Source: Acheta domesticus
Taxonomy: Eukaryota; Arthropoda; Insecta; Orthoptera; Gryllidae
NCBI GenBank assembly: GCA_031308135.1
Contig: JAHLJT010004567.1
Location: 39,207,857 to 39,271,856, forward strand
DNA: 64,000 bases
Direction of reading: 5' to 3'
Positions 11,405-23,320 of this stretch are shown one piece after another. The notes under the pieces are model-generated. The model was given only the letters and a program-made list of their open reading frames with translations, did not search any database and was not told the DNA's origin. Position 1 is the first letter of the stretch. Each line of letters starts with the position of its first letter. Position numbers and translations under genes: made by a program.

Positions 11405-12260
11405 CAACAGTCATCCAGGCGAGTGCGCGGCGGCCGCGGAAAAACGTGTCGCGCGGGATGAAAGGAACCGGCTTCGAGGCCGGGCAAAAAGCACCGCCGC
11501 GCGCCCGCGCCCACGGCGACGCGGGACGCTGCATGACGCGGCGCGGCGCGCGCGGCGGGCGCTGCCCGAGCCCGGGCTCGAACCCGGGCCTCCGGCGTGC
11601 GCTGGCGAAGGCGAAGAAGGAGGAGGAGGAGGAGAGGGCGGGCCGTCCGACCGGTTCCGAGGCCGATCCGAAAATTTAGCATAAAACATCCATCTGGCTG
11701 GGAGGCCGCGCGGCGGCGATGGCGGTGGTGGAGGTGGTGGAGGTGGTGGCGGTGGTGGCGGTGGTGGCGATGGCGGTGGTGGCAGCGGTGGTGGTGGCGG
11801 AGGTGGCGGCGCGAGCTGTGGTGGTGGCGGCGGTGGTGATGACGGAGGTGGCGGCGGAGGCGGTGATGGCGGAGGTGGCGGCGGCAGCGTGGTGGTTGGT
11901 GGCGGCGGCGGTGGTGGTGGCGGTGGTGGCGGCGGCGGCGGTGGCGGCGACGGCGGCGGTGGTGGTGGCGGAGGTGGCGGCGGAGACGGTGGTGGTGGAG
12001 GTGGCGGCGGCAGCAGTGGTGGTGGCGGTGGTGGCGGCGGTAGCGGGCGGTGGGTGGCGGCGGTGTTGGCGGCGGCGGCGGCGGCGGTGGTGGTGGAGGT
12101 GGCGGTGGCGGTAGCGACGGCGGTGGCGGGCGGCGGCGGCGGGCCGCGACAGCCCGATAAGCGGAGAGGCCCCTGTTGCCAGGCTGAGGCGTAGCGTCGC
12201 TGCTCTGGCCTGCATCGGGTGGCTACTCCCTTCGCCTCGCTTCTCCGCGCCTCGCGCATC
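11405..12260. other. GC-rich island
   Basis: CpG-dense left part (11405-11690), then the GGT/GGC repeat, then complex GC sequence to about 12260. A minus-strand ORF of 310 codons spans it but is dominated by translated simple repeat (Pro runs) and is not accepted as a gene. A TTCGAGCCCGGG box-B-like palindrome at about 11573-11590 could be a relic of a tRNA-derived element. Confidence 0.6.
11717..12140. repeat. GGT/GGC trinucleotide repeat tract
   Basis: About 420 bp of GGTGGC, GGAGGTGG and GGCGGCGG words with occasional GAC, CGAG and TGG interruptions. The plus strand is the G-strand. All three frames stay open on both strands (poly-Gly, -Val, -Ala or poly-Pro), as expected of an imperfect trinucleotide repeat. 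Confidence 0.92.
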
Positions 12261-12990
12261 CCGCGACTAAAGCTTTTAACGGCCTTTTGATGGAAATCAA
12301 AGGATGTTGTTGCGTCTCCTGTTTCGTAAAACGCTAAAGTCACACCAAACGTTTATTCGCATTTCGATAGTTTAGAACTGGCAGGAAGTGCGGTTTTTAT
12401 GGCGTTTTGGAAATTAATCATTCGAAATGTTTGTGGCCATCTTTATTTGTTGGTGCATGTTTTCTTTAACATACCCTGAAAACGAAATGTTTTCAGAGTT
12501 GGGTTAAATGATATGTAGTATAAAAGACTTGATGAACCCTTACAGATAGAAATTAGCTTATTGATTCCTGTAAAATTTCTCCCAAATAGCTTTTTAATGA
12601 TAGTATTTTAATATCTTTCGGATATATCGAGCTTCTTTTCTATATCTTATTCATCATTTATAATAGTGAATAGTATTTAGAAAATAAGATTAAATTCTTT
12701 GCTTTTACTTGGAAACGTTGCTGTGTGCAAAATGTATGTACAAAATTTGCAAATTCTAAAAGATTTTCTCATGTACGTATGCTAACTAGTGAATGTTTAT
12801 TTAAACGGAATTTTTTTTCTGTAAGTCATCTCTCCAAAGAATATCAATATACTAATTTATGTGTTAACACAAAATCGTGAGCGAGGCTTCGTCTTATTCA
12901 CTCTCAGTGGCTTGACAGGTGACACGCACCCCAGACGTGTTGTTTTTTTCTTTCCCCTCGGGCGCGCTTAATAAAGGGCCACCTTCTCGG
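12261..12990. other. AT-rich intergenic, nothing recognised
   Basis: AT-rich spacer between two GC islands; no repeat or gene recognised. Confidence 0.4.
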
Positions 12991-13650
12991 GTCCCTCGGG
13001 AGCCGAAACGCTTCCTGAGACCAGTTCTCCAGCCCACAAGGCGCCGGGTAGCCAGCGTCCCCAACGGCGGCGGACGCTGGCGTTCCACGGGCGTTTTTTT
13101 AGCTGCGCGGCGCGGCGCGGCACTTTAGCGCGAGGGTGGCCGGCCTCTTCCAATTCAGCGCCCGAACAAAACGCCCCCGCGGGACCCACCGCCGCCGCCG
13201 CCGCCGCGTGGGTGCTCGGTCCGGCGCGGGCCGCCCGAGTCGCCGTGTGTTCCCACGGCGCCCCCGCCGCCCCCGCGTTCGGGTTACCGCAGATCAGCTG
13301 CCGGTCAGCGGCCGTCGGGGCGGGCGGGGGCGGCCCTCGAGTGTCCGGTGGGGGCGGGGGCGCAGGACGGGCAGCTGAGCGCTGGTTGCAGCTTTGTCTC
13401 TCGCGTCCGGGCGCCCTTTCAGAAGCGCCCGCGCCCAGCGCTCGGACCCGGCGCGGCGCAACGCGGAGGCGGCGGCGGCGACGAGGGCGGCGGGGGCGGC
13501 GGGGGCGGCACCTGCGGCGCCCTCGGCGCGCCTTCCGGCGGACGGACGTTCTCACGCGCCCTCAGCTGCCCGCTCCGCGCCGCACCGCGGCCCCGACGCA
13601 GGCGCTGCGCGGAATTCCGAGCGGCGGACACCGCTCGGCAAGTGCACCCG
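12991..13650. other. GC-rich island
   Basis: CpG-dense complex sequence with GCCGCCGCC and GGCGGCGG words. Overlapping ORFs of 195 codons (minus) and 209 codons (plus) are Arg/Ala/Pro-rich and mutually antisense, so they are attributed to composition. SINE-A copy 3 starts about 50 bp to the right. Confidence 0.6.
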
Positions 13651-13702
13651 TTACATCCCATACTCAGAAAGACAGCACCCCTGCGACCGCACGTTGCATG
13701 TT

Positions 13703-14250
13703 TGATGGATTAATGATTCCGGGAGAGTCAACTGCGAAGATCGTTAGTCCCCTAAGTGTAATGCTTGTTTATATCGCGAGAGGTGGTGGTGATCTTCCCC
13801 TGCTGGATGGTGTGATTCGGTGCCGAAGTACCGTCGGCTAACGGGGTTTCCCCACAACCACGTACTTCTCACCAGCGAAGCACCGTCCCAGCTGGGACAC
13901 GCTCTAAGCTCACGACCGGTCTTCCGTTGTTAGTGTAGTGATGCAAGTGTACGTGTGTGTTAGTAAAGAGTGTGGATGGGACAAGGAAAGGAAGAAAAGA
14001 TCGCGAGCGGTCCGTGGTCCGTTTGTTAGGATACTGCTTTGGTATTCGTCTGGAATTGGTCGGAGAAATCGCGGAAAACTACCAATCAGAGGAGAGAGCA
14101 GCCGTCCGCTAGAATTCTTCTCCACACAGGGAATGAATTCGACCTAGCCGTCTAGCTAGTGTAGAAAATCCTGACACCCCTCGGACTCGACCAACTGCTC
14201 AGATACACTGCAGTGACATTAATTGATACCCTGAGCCGCGTCTTCCGGGT
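13703..14250 (-). mobile_element. SINE-A copy 3, near full length
   Basis: Minus orientation, from a short GATGGATTAATGATTCCGGG tail to a complete head. Body blocks include GGTGGTGATCTTCCCCTGCT, the GCCGAAGTACCGTCGGC hairpin, CTCACGACCGGTCTTCC, GGAAAACTACCAATCAGAG and ATTCGACCTAGC. Box B (GGTCGAGTCC on the minus strand) is near 14181-14190, and the head reads GCGGCTCAGGGTATCAATT near 14240. The stem bases TTGG/CCAA differ from GATCGG/CCGATC in other copies, hinting at paired changes. Confidence 0.85.
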
Positions 14251-17200
14251 TTATGTTCTATTCACCTGTACCAATCAATAATCTGCCCTATCTTATTCTA
14301 CGCTTCTTCTATCTAGGCCTCGGACAACAGACCAAATAACAAAAAAATACCGATTTGCAAAATCAAATGTAAATATCTAAAAAATGCAAAATAATTTCCT
14401 CCGAGCCATTTCAAACAGCCTGGTTTGTATCTAACTTCCAGTTACATAACGAACTCATCACCTCGATCTCCGTCCATTTCTCTCTCCTATCCCAAACTTC
14501 TCCAGATTCCCTCAGTCGTGCATTTCAAAATTGGAAAGCAAAATCCTCACCGTAATACTAAAGCGCAAACTACTGCGACAGTTCTCCGATCCTTCCTGAA
14601 CATCATGAACCTGATGTGGCTTCAGACATTTAACTCCAAAACAATTATTTACTGAATTTACTTAATGTTTCCGTATATTTAATTTATTCATCTATCAATC
14701 ATGTTTGGTTTGTCATGTCAATATTATTCAATTTATTGTAAATGCATCGTACTCTGCTGCTGAAGGCTTTCGGTCCGAGCAGAAATAAATTTAAAACAAG
14801 TGAAGAGCTATTTCCGAACTGTTCATCCTGCTTCGTACAGACCTACGACATACACGCTTCCTCTTGAACGATTCTAGTTTTAGCAAAAGCACGCATGTGC
14901 AATGTGGCTTCGTTTCCGTGGTGTAGGAACCTGCACAAGTGTAACTCATGTGTAACCCATGTGTAAAATGGGTCTCAGGTTACGCTTGGGCACCGTTGAG
15001 GTTATGAGAGAACCTTATTTTTTCTCCAGATACTGTACTTTTATTGCGACTAAATGCAACTAAAGAGGGGAACGAAAATATCCTTTTTACGACCGGCATT
15101 CGTTAGGTATTTAACAGTTTACCGTCCAACAATCGGAACAAATGAGTTATTACCAAAGATGGCACCTGAAGACACTTATTCCGAGAAATGGTATTTCTTG
15201 TTTATATGCTTTTTTGTGAAGAAAAAAATAATTTCTTATAAGAATGGACGCCTTAAGTTTATAAGGTTTACAGTTTTACAAAGTACTAGGAAAACCCTGT
15301 CCAGTTTTATATAGAGAGATTAAACGACACACGACCGATAACGCAAATAGTAAACTTGATGTATTTGCAAATGGCGTTCAAAACCGAAAACAATACAAGG
15401 CTGGCTCGAGCAGCGAAAGCCAGAAGGTGACTGTGCGTAACTACTGGTTCATTGGGCGGTGGGTTCGTGACCACCTTACGTGTGTGCATATGTAAGCTTA
15501 TGTTGAGGCACTCTGAGTCTTATAATTATAGTTTAATGAGCGGAAACGGTTAAGTTTCCTTGAATTTAAATGGTTAAGTACATGGTAAATGCTACTGTGA
15601 CACACATTAAACGTGCGCTCGGTCTACCGCTGGCCTAATCGTTGAAAATTTCCTTCCTCCATCTCACTTTCTGAAACACATGCATACATGCATACATACA
15701 CGCGCACGACAGCAAGTTTTGGAATGTCAAACGACGATAAATGGGAAACAAGTACGTGCTATTACTGCTATTACTTTAAGATGTAATTGTTCTAGGTTCA
15801 GGTTTTCTTCACATTCTTCAAGTTTTCTCTGAAATATCATCTTTTTTGGATTTCCTAGTAATTTTCTGCCTTATCAAGGTATATTGAGGGGTAATTAACC
15901 GAAATATTCACGAATACTGAGCTATTTTTGCACTCTTTTACAAATATAAAGAAAATACAAAATCTGCAAACCTGATATTACAATAAACCAGGTTTTATGA
16001 TATATTTAGCGTATCATCATATTAAATTTCTCAAATAATTGTTTTTGTCTTCGGAGTGCCTTATTCTGAGATATCTTCTCGGAGCGTAACATTTGAATGA
16101 CAAGTCTACACAACATATTTCTGGCCAAGAATAGATCATACCATCATTTTCTATCCGTTTTGACTACCGTGGTTTATTACGCTGAACACCATTCCTAGAA
16201 TCCGGAAATTTCTTCCGCAGTCCGCGTTGTACAACACTACCCCTTTTCCTATTTCTAGCTGTTGCCCTAACAGAGTTGTAGTGAAATAACCGTGGGATAG
16301 TTGCCCGCTTCGGTTGTAACTCAGCCTTAACATTTCTGCACCTACCCTTGGCAATATAACCATACTTACTATTCGTTTCACCTGCTATAACTAGTAGTAC
16401 TTTCTGAAGAATGAATGCATACTTATGAAACTTTCTTCCAGTCTTATTGCGCCACGTTAGCTGTTTAACAAGACAACCGGCAAATGCAAAATGCAATAAA
16501 TCAAAAGGCTTTTGCCGCTTGCAGTTTTACGCAGAGTGGCGTTTATGCTCTTGCTATTCCAGTCGGTCGCACACTCCAAGCGACCTCCATCGGTTTCTCG
16601 AAGGGCATCGAACTGTAACCGAATGGTTCCGAATGGATCCGACTGGACCAGAAACGGTTCCAGAACATTCGCTATCAACGAAACTTTTGGATACCAATCA
16701 ATGTAAACCGTTCAAAATGTTCTCATATACACGACGGCATAAAATACTATTAAATATTGGCGATTTTTAATTAACACTGCAAGTGTTTTAGGATTTGAAT
16801 ACGGTTTCTGGAAGTGATTTGTCAAAGTTAAACCATATCTATTTTTAAGGATTAAAATGTTTGTAGTAATCATAGGCGTTCGTAGAATAAGGGTGAATTA
16901 AAAGGTATTAATAATTAAAATATTAAAAGTTTGTTAGAGAAAACTCCGTTCTCTCAAATTATTCCAAAATTTTATAAAGAAATTCAAAACAAAAAATGAA
17001 GCAAGGAAACTGAAATAAATAAAACGAATGTTTTGCGTTCAGCATTATTAATTATGCCAACTGTCGTATTTGCAACATGAATGTTCATAATCTGAAATCT
17101 TAATGAAACTCTAAGATCTTGTAACTAGTTTATCTAGAATTTATTAACAGCAGGAAATGTATGTTGTGTGCTTGGCATCCTTATATCATTTGCATATATT

Positions 17201-17661
17201 TCATAGATCTACAACAAAACTGCTAAGACATGTAAATCTCTCATCCATAAATTGTAAGGGTAAATGACATGAAGTTATATAAAGTAACAGATATTCCTCG
17301 TAATACCCACGTTGCAAATTTTTTCTCTTGAAAAATAAACTTTTCTTACTGCACCAGCGAAGAGAGAGCGTCATAAAACGCGTTAACTAAAATTAAACTT
17401 GGTTTAATGATAACGTGTTTTTTAAAAAAGTCAACTTATGAAAATACTTTCTAGGAATATGCTTTAAAAGTTTTTCTGATTTTATGCCTGGTTATATTTC
17501 ACAAGGAATTATTAATATTAACTCTTGTTTTATGAAGAAGTTTATAAGTGTAAGAATAGTAAAGAAAATAATATCAGCTAAGAAAAATCTCATTCGATAT
17601 AATATTTATCTACACATTTTTCAATCCCCTCATAAGTAGGGAACTTGTGTTCTAATAGTCT
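14251..17661. other. AT-rich intergenic, nothing recognised
   Basis: Mostly AT-rich. Small ORFs (for example 16164-16496 minus, 110 codons; 16447-16770 plus, 107 codons) overlap each other and show no motif. TACATGCATACATACA words near 15680 form a very short microsatellite. Confidence 0.35.
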
Positions 17662-17673
17662 AATATATATATA

Positions 17674-17719
<46 letters not shown>
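17662..17719. repeat. (AT)n microsatellite
   Basis: About 58 bp of AT dinucleotide with one TCT interruption. Confidence 0.95.
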
Positions 17720-17721
<2 letters not shown>

Positions 17722-20034
17722 GTGCAGTATCGAAATGTTGTATCTTTCTTCAGAACTACGTGCACTCATGGAATACTGAATAAATCTGAATAAAAAGAAA
17801 CATTGATAGATATTAGTAACAGGTAAATGTAGTACAGTCGTTATTCGTTTAAGATGTGTCACAAACCCACAAGTGCTAATTAAATTGGTAAAATGAGTAC
17901 AAAATGTATTTGAACCTCTTGAGCTGTTTCTTGAAGTAATCAACGAAAGTACGTTATCCTTCTTTTATTCGAAGAAGAATTTAATCATCTTATAAATTTC
18001 GAACTGTTTCAGTACTGAACTGGTATTTGTATCACCTCTTCCATAATAAATTGCAAATTCATTTTCGCAAAGTCTTTCTTGTTAATTAGTTGATAGTTTA
18101 CCAGTTATTCTCAATTTTTAAAGAGTTTCCATTATTACTCGCATTAAATGCATGCCTCTGCACTAGTATTTTACGTTTCAAAAGCCGGTGTAATTAAATT
18201 ATAATAAAACGGAATGGAATTCGCATGTCGCGTAATGTGTTCAAGTGAGTATAGCAGGTTGCATTCTACCGTTTTATACCCTCAATTTCCTTCATCTTCA
18301 TCTAAAAATGTAACTTTCTTAATGTGACCCTCCATTTCCTCCGCATTTGCAATACTTGCGTGCATCTTCTCTGCCATCGTCATAACTAGTTTTTGCATTC
18401 CTTTTAAAAGTACCTTATTTCACCTCCATATCCATTCTCTCTTCTTCGAATCAACTCTTTCTCCACTTGCCCTGCACCGCTTATATTTTTAACGCCGTGG
18501 CCTCCGCACCTGCCACTTCCCCCTCCCCTGTCCTCGTTTCCATCGACATCAACGCCTCCTTCGTCTCCGCCGAGCGCTGCTGCGACCGACTTCACCCCTA
18601 CTGCCACTTTCCTCGCCACTACTTTTTTAACATCTTGATTTACCATCTGTTCAATCCATTGATTTGCCAGAGATTTGCATGCAATATTTCCAGAACTGGG
18701 CAGGTGGGAAGTTCATTATATTCTTATTTTTGTTTGTTTTGTATTAATTTAGTATTTGGAATTGGTGACATTCTATTGCATCATGTTATGGCTGAGTTTT
18801 TAACGATCGTTTATTTTCAATTTGTATGCTGATTGAAGTGTTTATCTATGATGGACGTAGTTTATCTTTGGGATAACTTGAAATGACTTTAATGCCTTCT
18901 GCTGATCGATCTAAGATTGACGTTTTTAACACAATTCCCCCTATAGTAAGTCCTCAAAACATTTTACTGATAGTCATCTTATATAACTATTTAAATTTTA
19001 TATTTTCAGTTCGTTTCTAATTTGCCTATTTGGCACGTAACACGCGGGTTTAATGATGAGATTTAAACATTTATTTTGTACTCTTTGAACTATTGAACTT
19101 ATTTGAATTTGTACTATTTGAACTACGTTACTTCTGGCGCTCGCCACTACTATCAACACCGCCACTGTTAGCAACGCTGCTGCCATCTCCTACCATAATC
19201 ACGGGCTCCACCACCACCACAACCACCACTGCCACCGCAGTCATTCGAGCACCAGCATGACCAGCATTGACCCAGGCGCACTCGCCGTCATCACTTAAGT
19301 CCGGAAAAATATATAGTATGAAACGTTAAAATATGTACATAAATATGTCCTGAAACCAGTAAAAATATATAATAAATATGTAAAATCGGATATAATATGT
19401 AATATTAAAATAAACTAATTATAAAAATCATTTTCACAACTCGAATTACATTTATTAAAAACAATTTCCTAAACAATTTTTTAAAAAATCATTCAAACGT
19501 TTAAAAATCATTTGGAGAGTACAAGCTTATGCACACTTTGCATCATACAATTTTCCCGTCAATAGTAAAAGCTGAACATCTGTTGTTATCCTAGACCGTA
19601 GAGTAGTTAAGCAATCAGACCAGACGCAATAGAAGCCAACGTACAAACTGGCGATATCTACGGCCAGCAAACGATCACTGTAGCGTGCAGTATTCTCATC
19701 AAAGTGTTACACGTCGGCGATCGCCAATGTTTCTCATAGTGGTACTTTTCACACCTGAAGGTGAAAAAGATTTCAGTCGCTAAAACGCACTTCCAGCCAC
19801 TGAGATAACTGAAGCGGGTGCTCTGGACTGTGAGAACATCGTGCCGCGACTTCACGTAGAGTACCTCGAGTAGACAGCACGCACAAATAATATAGAAAAA
19901 AATGCAATTTAAAAAATACTTCTTTTAAAAAATATGTAATAAAATTCAAGAAATTGATAGAATAAAAAACATTTTGGAAAAGTGCCAAAATATGTAACAT
20001 AACGAAAAAAAATTATGTTTGGTCGACGACCAAG
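17720..20034. other. AT-rich intergenic with weak coding-like traces
   Basis: At 18300-18420 the minus strand has a short helical-looking reading (a Met/Ala/Glu-rich stretch) next to a Gly/Asp-rich frame (18404-18646); they could be pieces of a decayed element ORF but are unassigned. From about 19330 to 20000 AAATATGTA words recur near both ends of a segment of about 670 bp, a pattern seen in some hAT-type elements. No transposase is recognisable. Confidence 0.25.
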
Positions 20035-20605
20035 ATTTCAATTTTGAGAACGGTAAGTTGAAAGACATAAAAAAAAGTATTACTAAGGGGGCGAATGCAA
20101 TGAAATTTCATTTTTTCTTTTCGCTTGAGAACAATCCTTTTTCGTACAGACATTAACTTTATGTTATGACAAAAGAAAATGACCAATATTTTATAGACTT
20201 TTTTTTTGCATTTTCGTCAATTTCGACTATTTAGTCATTTTTAATTTTTTCCGCAATTTGTAAAGCACTTTTCGCTAATTTAATCGATTTTCATATAATT
20301 TTAATAGCACTTGCTTCAAACAATGTTTACGAGATGCACAAATTTTCTCCGTAAAATTCCTGACTAGCCTATTTGATTTCTTTGCTCAGAAATTGTAATG
20401 TCAACCCTTGTATGTAATCTAAGGTTTCTGTGACGCCTATCAGCGCCACTGACGGTTCGGCCAATTTCACAATAACTAAAGACAGAGATTTCCAGGTAAA
20501 GAACAGTCCAAACCAAAAATTTGCAAACTGAGTTCATTTGAATCAAAGAAAGAATCCTCGTTTACATCAATAACATATCCAACATCTTGAGTTGTTCATC
20601 TGAAG
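20035..20605 (+). repeat. R2 repeat, copy A
   Basis: AT-rich element of about 570 bp that aligns over nearly its whole length with the reverse complement of 60765-61320. Shared blocks include AGAAATTGTAATGTCA, GACGCCTATCAG, GGTAAAGAACAGT and AACATATCCAA. Identity is roughly 70% by eye. The scattered stops show no shared protein, so it is a non-coding dispersed repeat. R2 orientation is arbitrary. Confidence 0.75.
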
Positions 20606-20849
20606 TGGATTTTGATCAAACATTTTACGTCATTTTTCTTTCCTTTTAGGGCATTTTAAAAACATTTTAAGGGAATATTATTAATAATTTTTAGCTATGC
20701 TTTTGCTTCATCATAAAAATCCGGTCTCCCCCACCGCCACGAATGTCATCCCCGTTCCGTCTCCAAACCGACTCCATTCGCCATTCCCGCGGCCGCCGCC
20801 GCTCGCGAGTTAGAAAGTGATGGGTTCCTGACGCGCCGACCTATTAATT

Positions 20850-21067
20850 CATACGTCAAAGTCACTAGTCCCGTCAGTGTAGTGCGTGTTATATCCCCGC
20901 AGGTGGCGATGTTCCTCCCCCATTAGAACGTCAGATTCGGAGCCAATTTACACGTGGGCTCGCGGGTTTCCCTTCCTCCTTTCCATTACCCTCAGCGGAG
21001 CACCGCCCCAGCGAAGGTAAGCCCCACCAAACTGCGTTACTGTTATTTCGACAATATTAGGAATGTA

Positions 21068-21106
<39 letters not shown>

Positions 21107-21320
21107 AAGGGAGAGAATTGGACATAACTGAGCTTGGAAAGATAGAGCGCAGTCCATGGCCCGTTTGTTTAAGATATTGTTTCGGTTTTCGCCCGATTAT
21201 TATTGCAAAAAACACGGAAAACTACTGATCAGATCAGATGGTAAGTAGAATTTTTGTCCAGACCGTGGTTAGGTTCAGCATAGCTCTCTTGTTAGTGTTG
21301 AAATTTCGTCCCCGTCAGCC
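20850..21320 (-). mobile_element. SINE-A copy 4, diverged
   Basis: Minus orientation. Recognisable blocks are AGTCCCGTCAGTGTAGTGCG, CAGGTGGCGATG, CAGCGGAGCACCGCCCCAGC, CATGGCCCGTTTG, CACGGAAAACTACTGATCAG and the CCAGACCGTGG block. More diverged than the other copies and interrupted by an expanded TG microsatellite. The head near 21300-21320 is barely recognisable. It immediately precedes the 21.4 kb GC island. Confidence 0.65.
21071..21104. repeat. (TG)n expanded inside SINE-A
   Basis: About 34 bp of TG at the point where other SINE-A copies carry a short ATGTAAGTGTGTGTG word, so the microsatellite probably grew from the SINE body itself. Confidence 0.85.
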
Positions 21321-21359
21321 AACGAAAGCGTAAGCTTACACGACAGGAGTCCGTATCTA

Positions 21360-21770
21360 TTGCGGTCCTAGGGAGGCGCCGCATCCTGGCGTGCATGGCA
21401 AAGTTTGGGAGGACTTCCATTCTTCCTCAGGGCGAAATGTCGACGGTCGAAATGCTGCCTAGAACCGCGGCGCCCCCCGGACAGGCAAGTAGATGCAGGA
21501 CGAACGCCGCCGCAGAGGCAGTGAAGTTGCCGCGGAGCTCTCGCAGCGCGTCTCGCGAAGTCACCGGCGCGGGACGGGCAGCGACAGCGGCGGCGGCGGC
21601 GCGCGGCGGCGGCGCGCGGCGCGGCGCGGCGCAGAGCAGCCGCCAGACGGAAGTAAGTAGCTCAAGGCCCGGACTTGTCTGGCGAGAGGCACCCGCGGCG
21701 GCGCGGCGGCGCTCGGACTCGTCGACCTGCAGCTGCGCTCGACGGCATCGCGCGGCGCCGCGGTGTGGCG
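21360..21770. other. GC-rich island, complex part
   Basis: CpG-dense sequence with GCGGCGGCGG runs. It holds the word GTAGCTCAAGGCCCGG followed by GTCTGGCGAG (21657-21688), which recurs in the 26 kb island. ORFs here are composition artefacts. Confidence 0.6.
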
Positions 21771-22600
21771 CGAGGCGGGGCGGGAAGGTGGTTGGACGGG
21801 GGCCGGACGGGGCGGGGCGTGGCGGGATGTAGCGGGGCGGGGCGGGGCGGGGCGGGCGTAGCGGGGCATGGCTGGGAGGGGCGTGGCGGGGCGTAGCGGG
21901 GCATGGCGGGGCGGGGGCGTAGCGGGGCGTGGCGGGGCCCTGCGGGTGAGACGGGGCAAAGCCGGACGGAGGAGGGCAGGGCGAGACGGGACAGGGCGGG
22001 GCGGAGCAGAGCGAGGCGGGGAGAGACGGGACGGAACGGAGCGGAGCACAGCGAGGCGGGGCAGAGCGAGGCGGGGTGGTGAGACGGGGAGGGTGAGACG
22101 GGACGCGGCGGGCAGGACGGGACGGGAGGGGGGGATGGCGCGGGGCGGGACGGGACAGGACGGGACGTGGTGGGACGGTGGTTGGACAGGGGTTGGACGG
22201 GACGGGGCAGAGCGAGGCGGGGCGGAGCGGGAAGAGGCGGGGCTGGGTGGGTGGCGAGGCGGGGCTCGGACGGGGCGGGGCGATGCGGGGCGAGGTGGAT
22301 CTGGACAGGGAGGGGCGGGACGGAGCAGAGCGGAGCGGACCGAGGTGAGTCGGAGCGTTCGGATGAGGCGGAGCGGGGCCGAACGGGGCCGGGCGGGACG
22401 GAGCGGAGCGGGGCGGGGTAGAGCGGGCCGAGGCGGAGTGAGATGGGGTGGAGCGGACGAGGCGATACGGGAGTAGGACGGGTCGGGGCGGAGCAGGGCG
22501 ATGAGGGGTGGATGGGGTGAGGCGAAGCGAGGTCGAGCAGGGTGACGGAGACCGGGGTAGAGACGGGGAGGGCGGGGCGGAATGGGGGACGGGGGGATAG
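21770..22600. repeat. GGGGC/GGGAC-type G-rich minisatellite
   Basis: About 830 bp of degenerate five- to ten-base units (GGGGCGTGGC, GGACGGGACG, GGAGCGGAGC). The G-strand is the plus strand. Two overlapping minus-strand ORFs of 384 and 337 codons are translations of it (Pro/Ser/Arg/Ala). Similar in style to the 4.6-5.0 kb array but richer in C. Confidence 0.9.
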
Positions 22601-23241
22601 AAAATGAACTCTGCCGTCGTGCGAGGCAGGTGCCTTTGTTCGTCCCGGATCCCCGTCGAAATGTATTGGAACCACGTGTCATCGTAATGGAAGTATTGTG
22701 CCGCTTTAAGAACATGTAGGCCTTGCTTTGATGCTCTGATAGTAATTTAGCGGGGGATCACCTTGGGAAAATTTTCCGCAGAATAGCATCGAGAATATAA
22801 TATTCATTTCAAACTTGGAGTGAATGTTAATCACGAAGTGGATAGTTTCTGACACTTAACGTCCGTATTGTGTGATAATGTTAGATAATTTGGACTATCA
22901 AAGGAAATTATAAAGAAATGCACGCAAGGTCGAAGGATAAAACCATCCGTAGGTCCTCCTGAATACAAAAAGAAATTGTGAAAACAAATGGTTTTAAAAA
23001 TTGTTATGTGATTATTATTTTTACTGGTTCTTTTACGGAACTTTGATGTTGGGTCCTCCTACAAGATTTTTTCTTATCGATTAATGCACTTAATGAACAT
23101 ATGTTTTATATTTTCAGTTCCTTGTTCCTATAATTTAAAACAAATTAGAACCTCATTTGTTTTTCTTCACGTGGTAATTACTGGCCCCATTCACACATAT
23201 TAGTATCCTACAATCTAGATCTAAAATAAAATAGTGAATAC
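22601..23241. other. AT-rich intergenic, nothing recognised
   Basis: AT-rich spacer to the right of the G-rich array. Confidence 0.4.
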
Positions 23242-23320
23242 ATATTATATATATATTTATATATATATATATTATATATATTTATATATATTTACATACA
23301 TATATACACATACATATATA
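23242..23320. repeat. AT-rich simple repeat
   Basis: About 80 bp of ATATATAT with TTTATATA and ACATACATATA interruptions. Confidence 0.85.

Noticed and set aside
11560..11600. tRNA-like box B (TTCGAGCCCGGG) in the 11.4 kb island
   Set aside because: The motif is part of a GC palindrome; no box A, anticodon arm or acceptor stem could be placed on either strand.
11411..12343. 310-codon minus-strand ORF with a long proline-rich stretch
   Set aside because: The body is a translated GGT/GGC repeat that is open in all frames on both strands. The flanking residues show no conserved domain and no promoter or splice context.
18404..18832. Antisense ORF pair (80 and 121 codons)
   Set aside because: Driven by a locally GC-rich GNC/GCN composition; no recognisable domain.
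21561..22715. 384- and 337-codon overlapping minus-strand ORFs
   Set aside because: Both are translations of the G-rich minisatellite (Pro/Ser/Arg/Ala) in different frames; composition keeps stops away.
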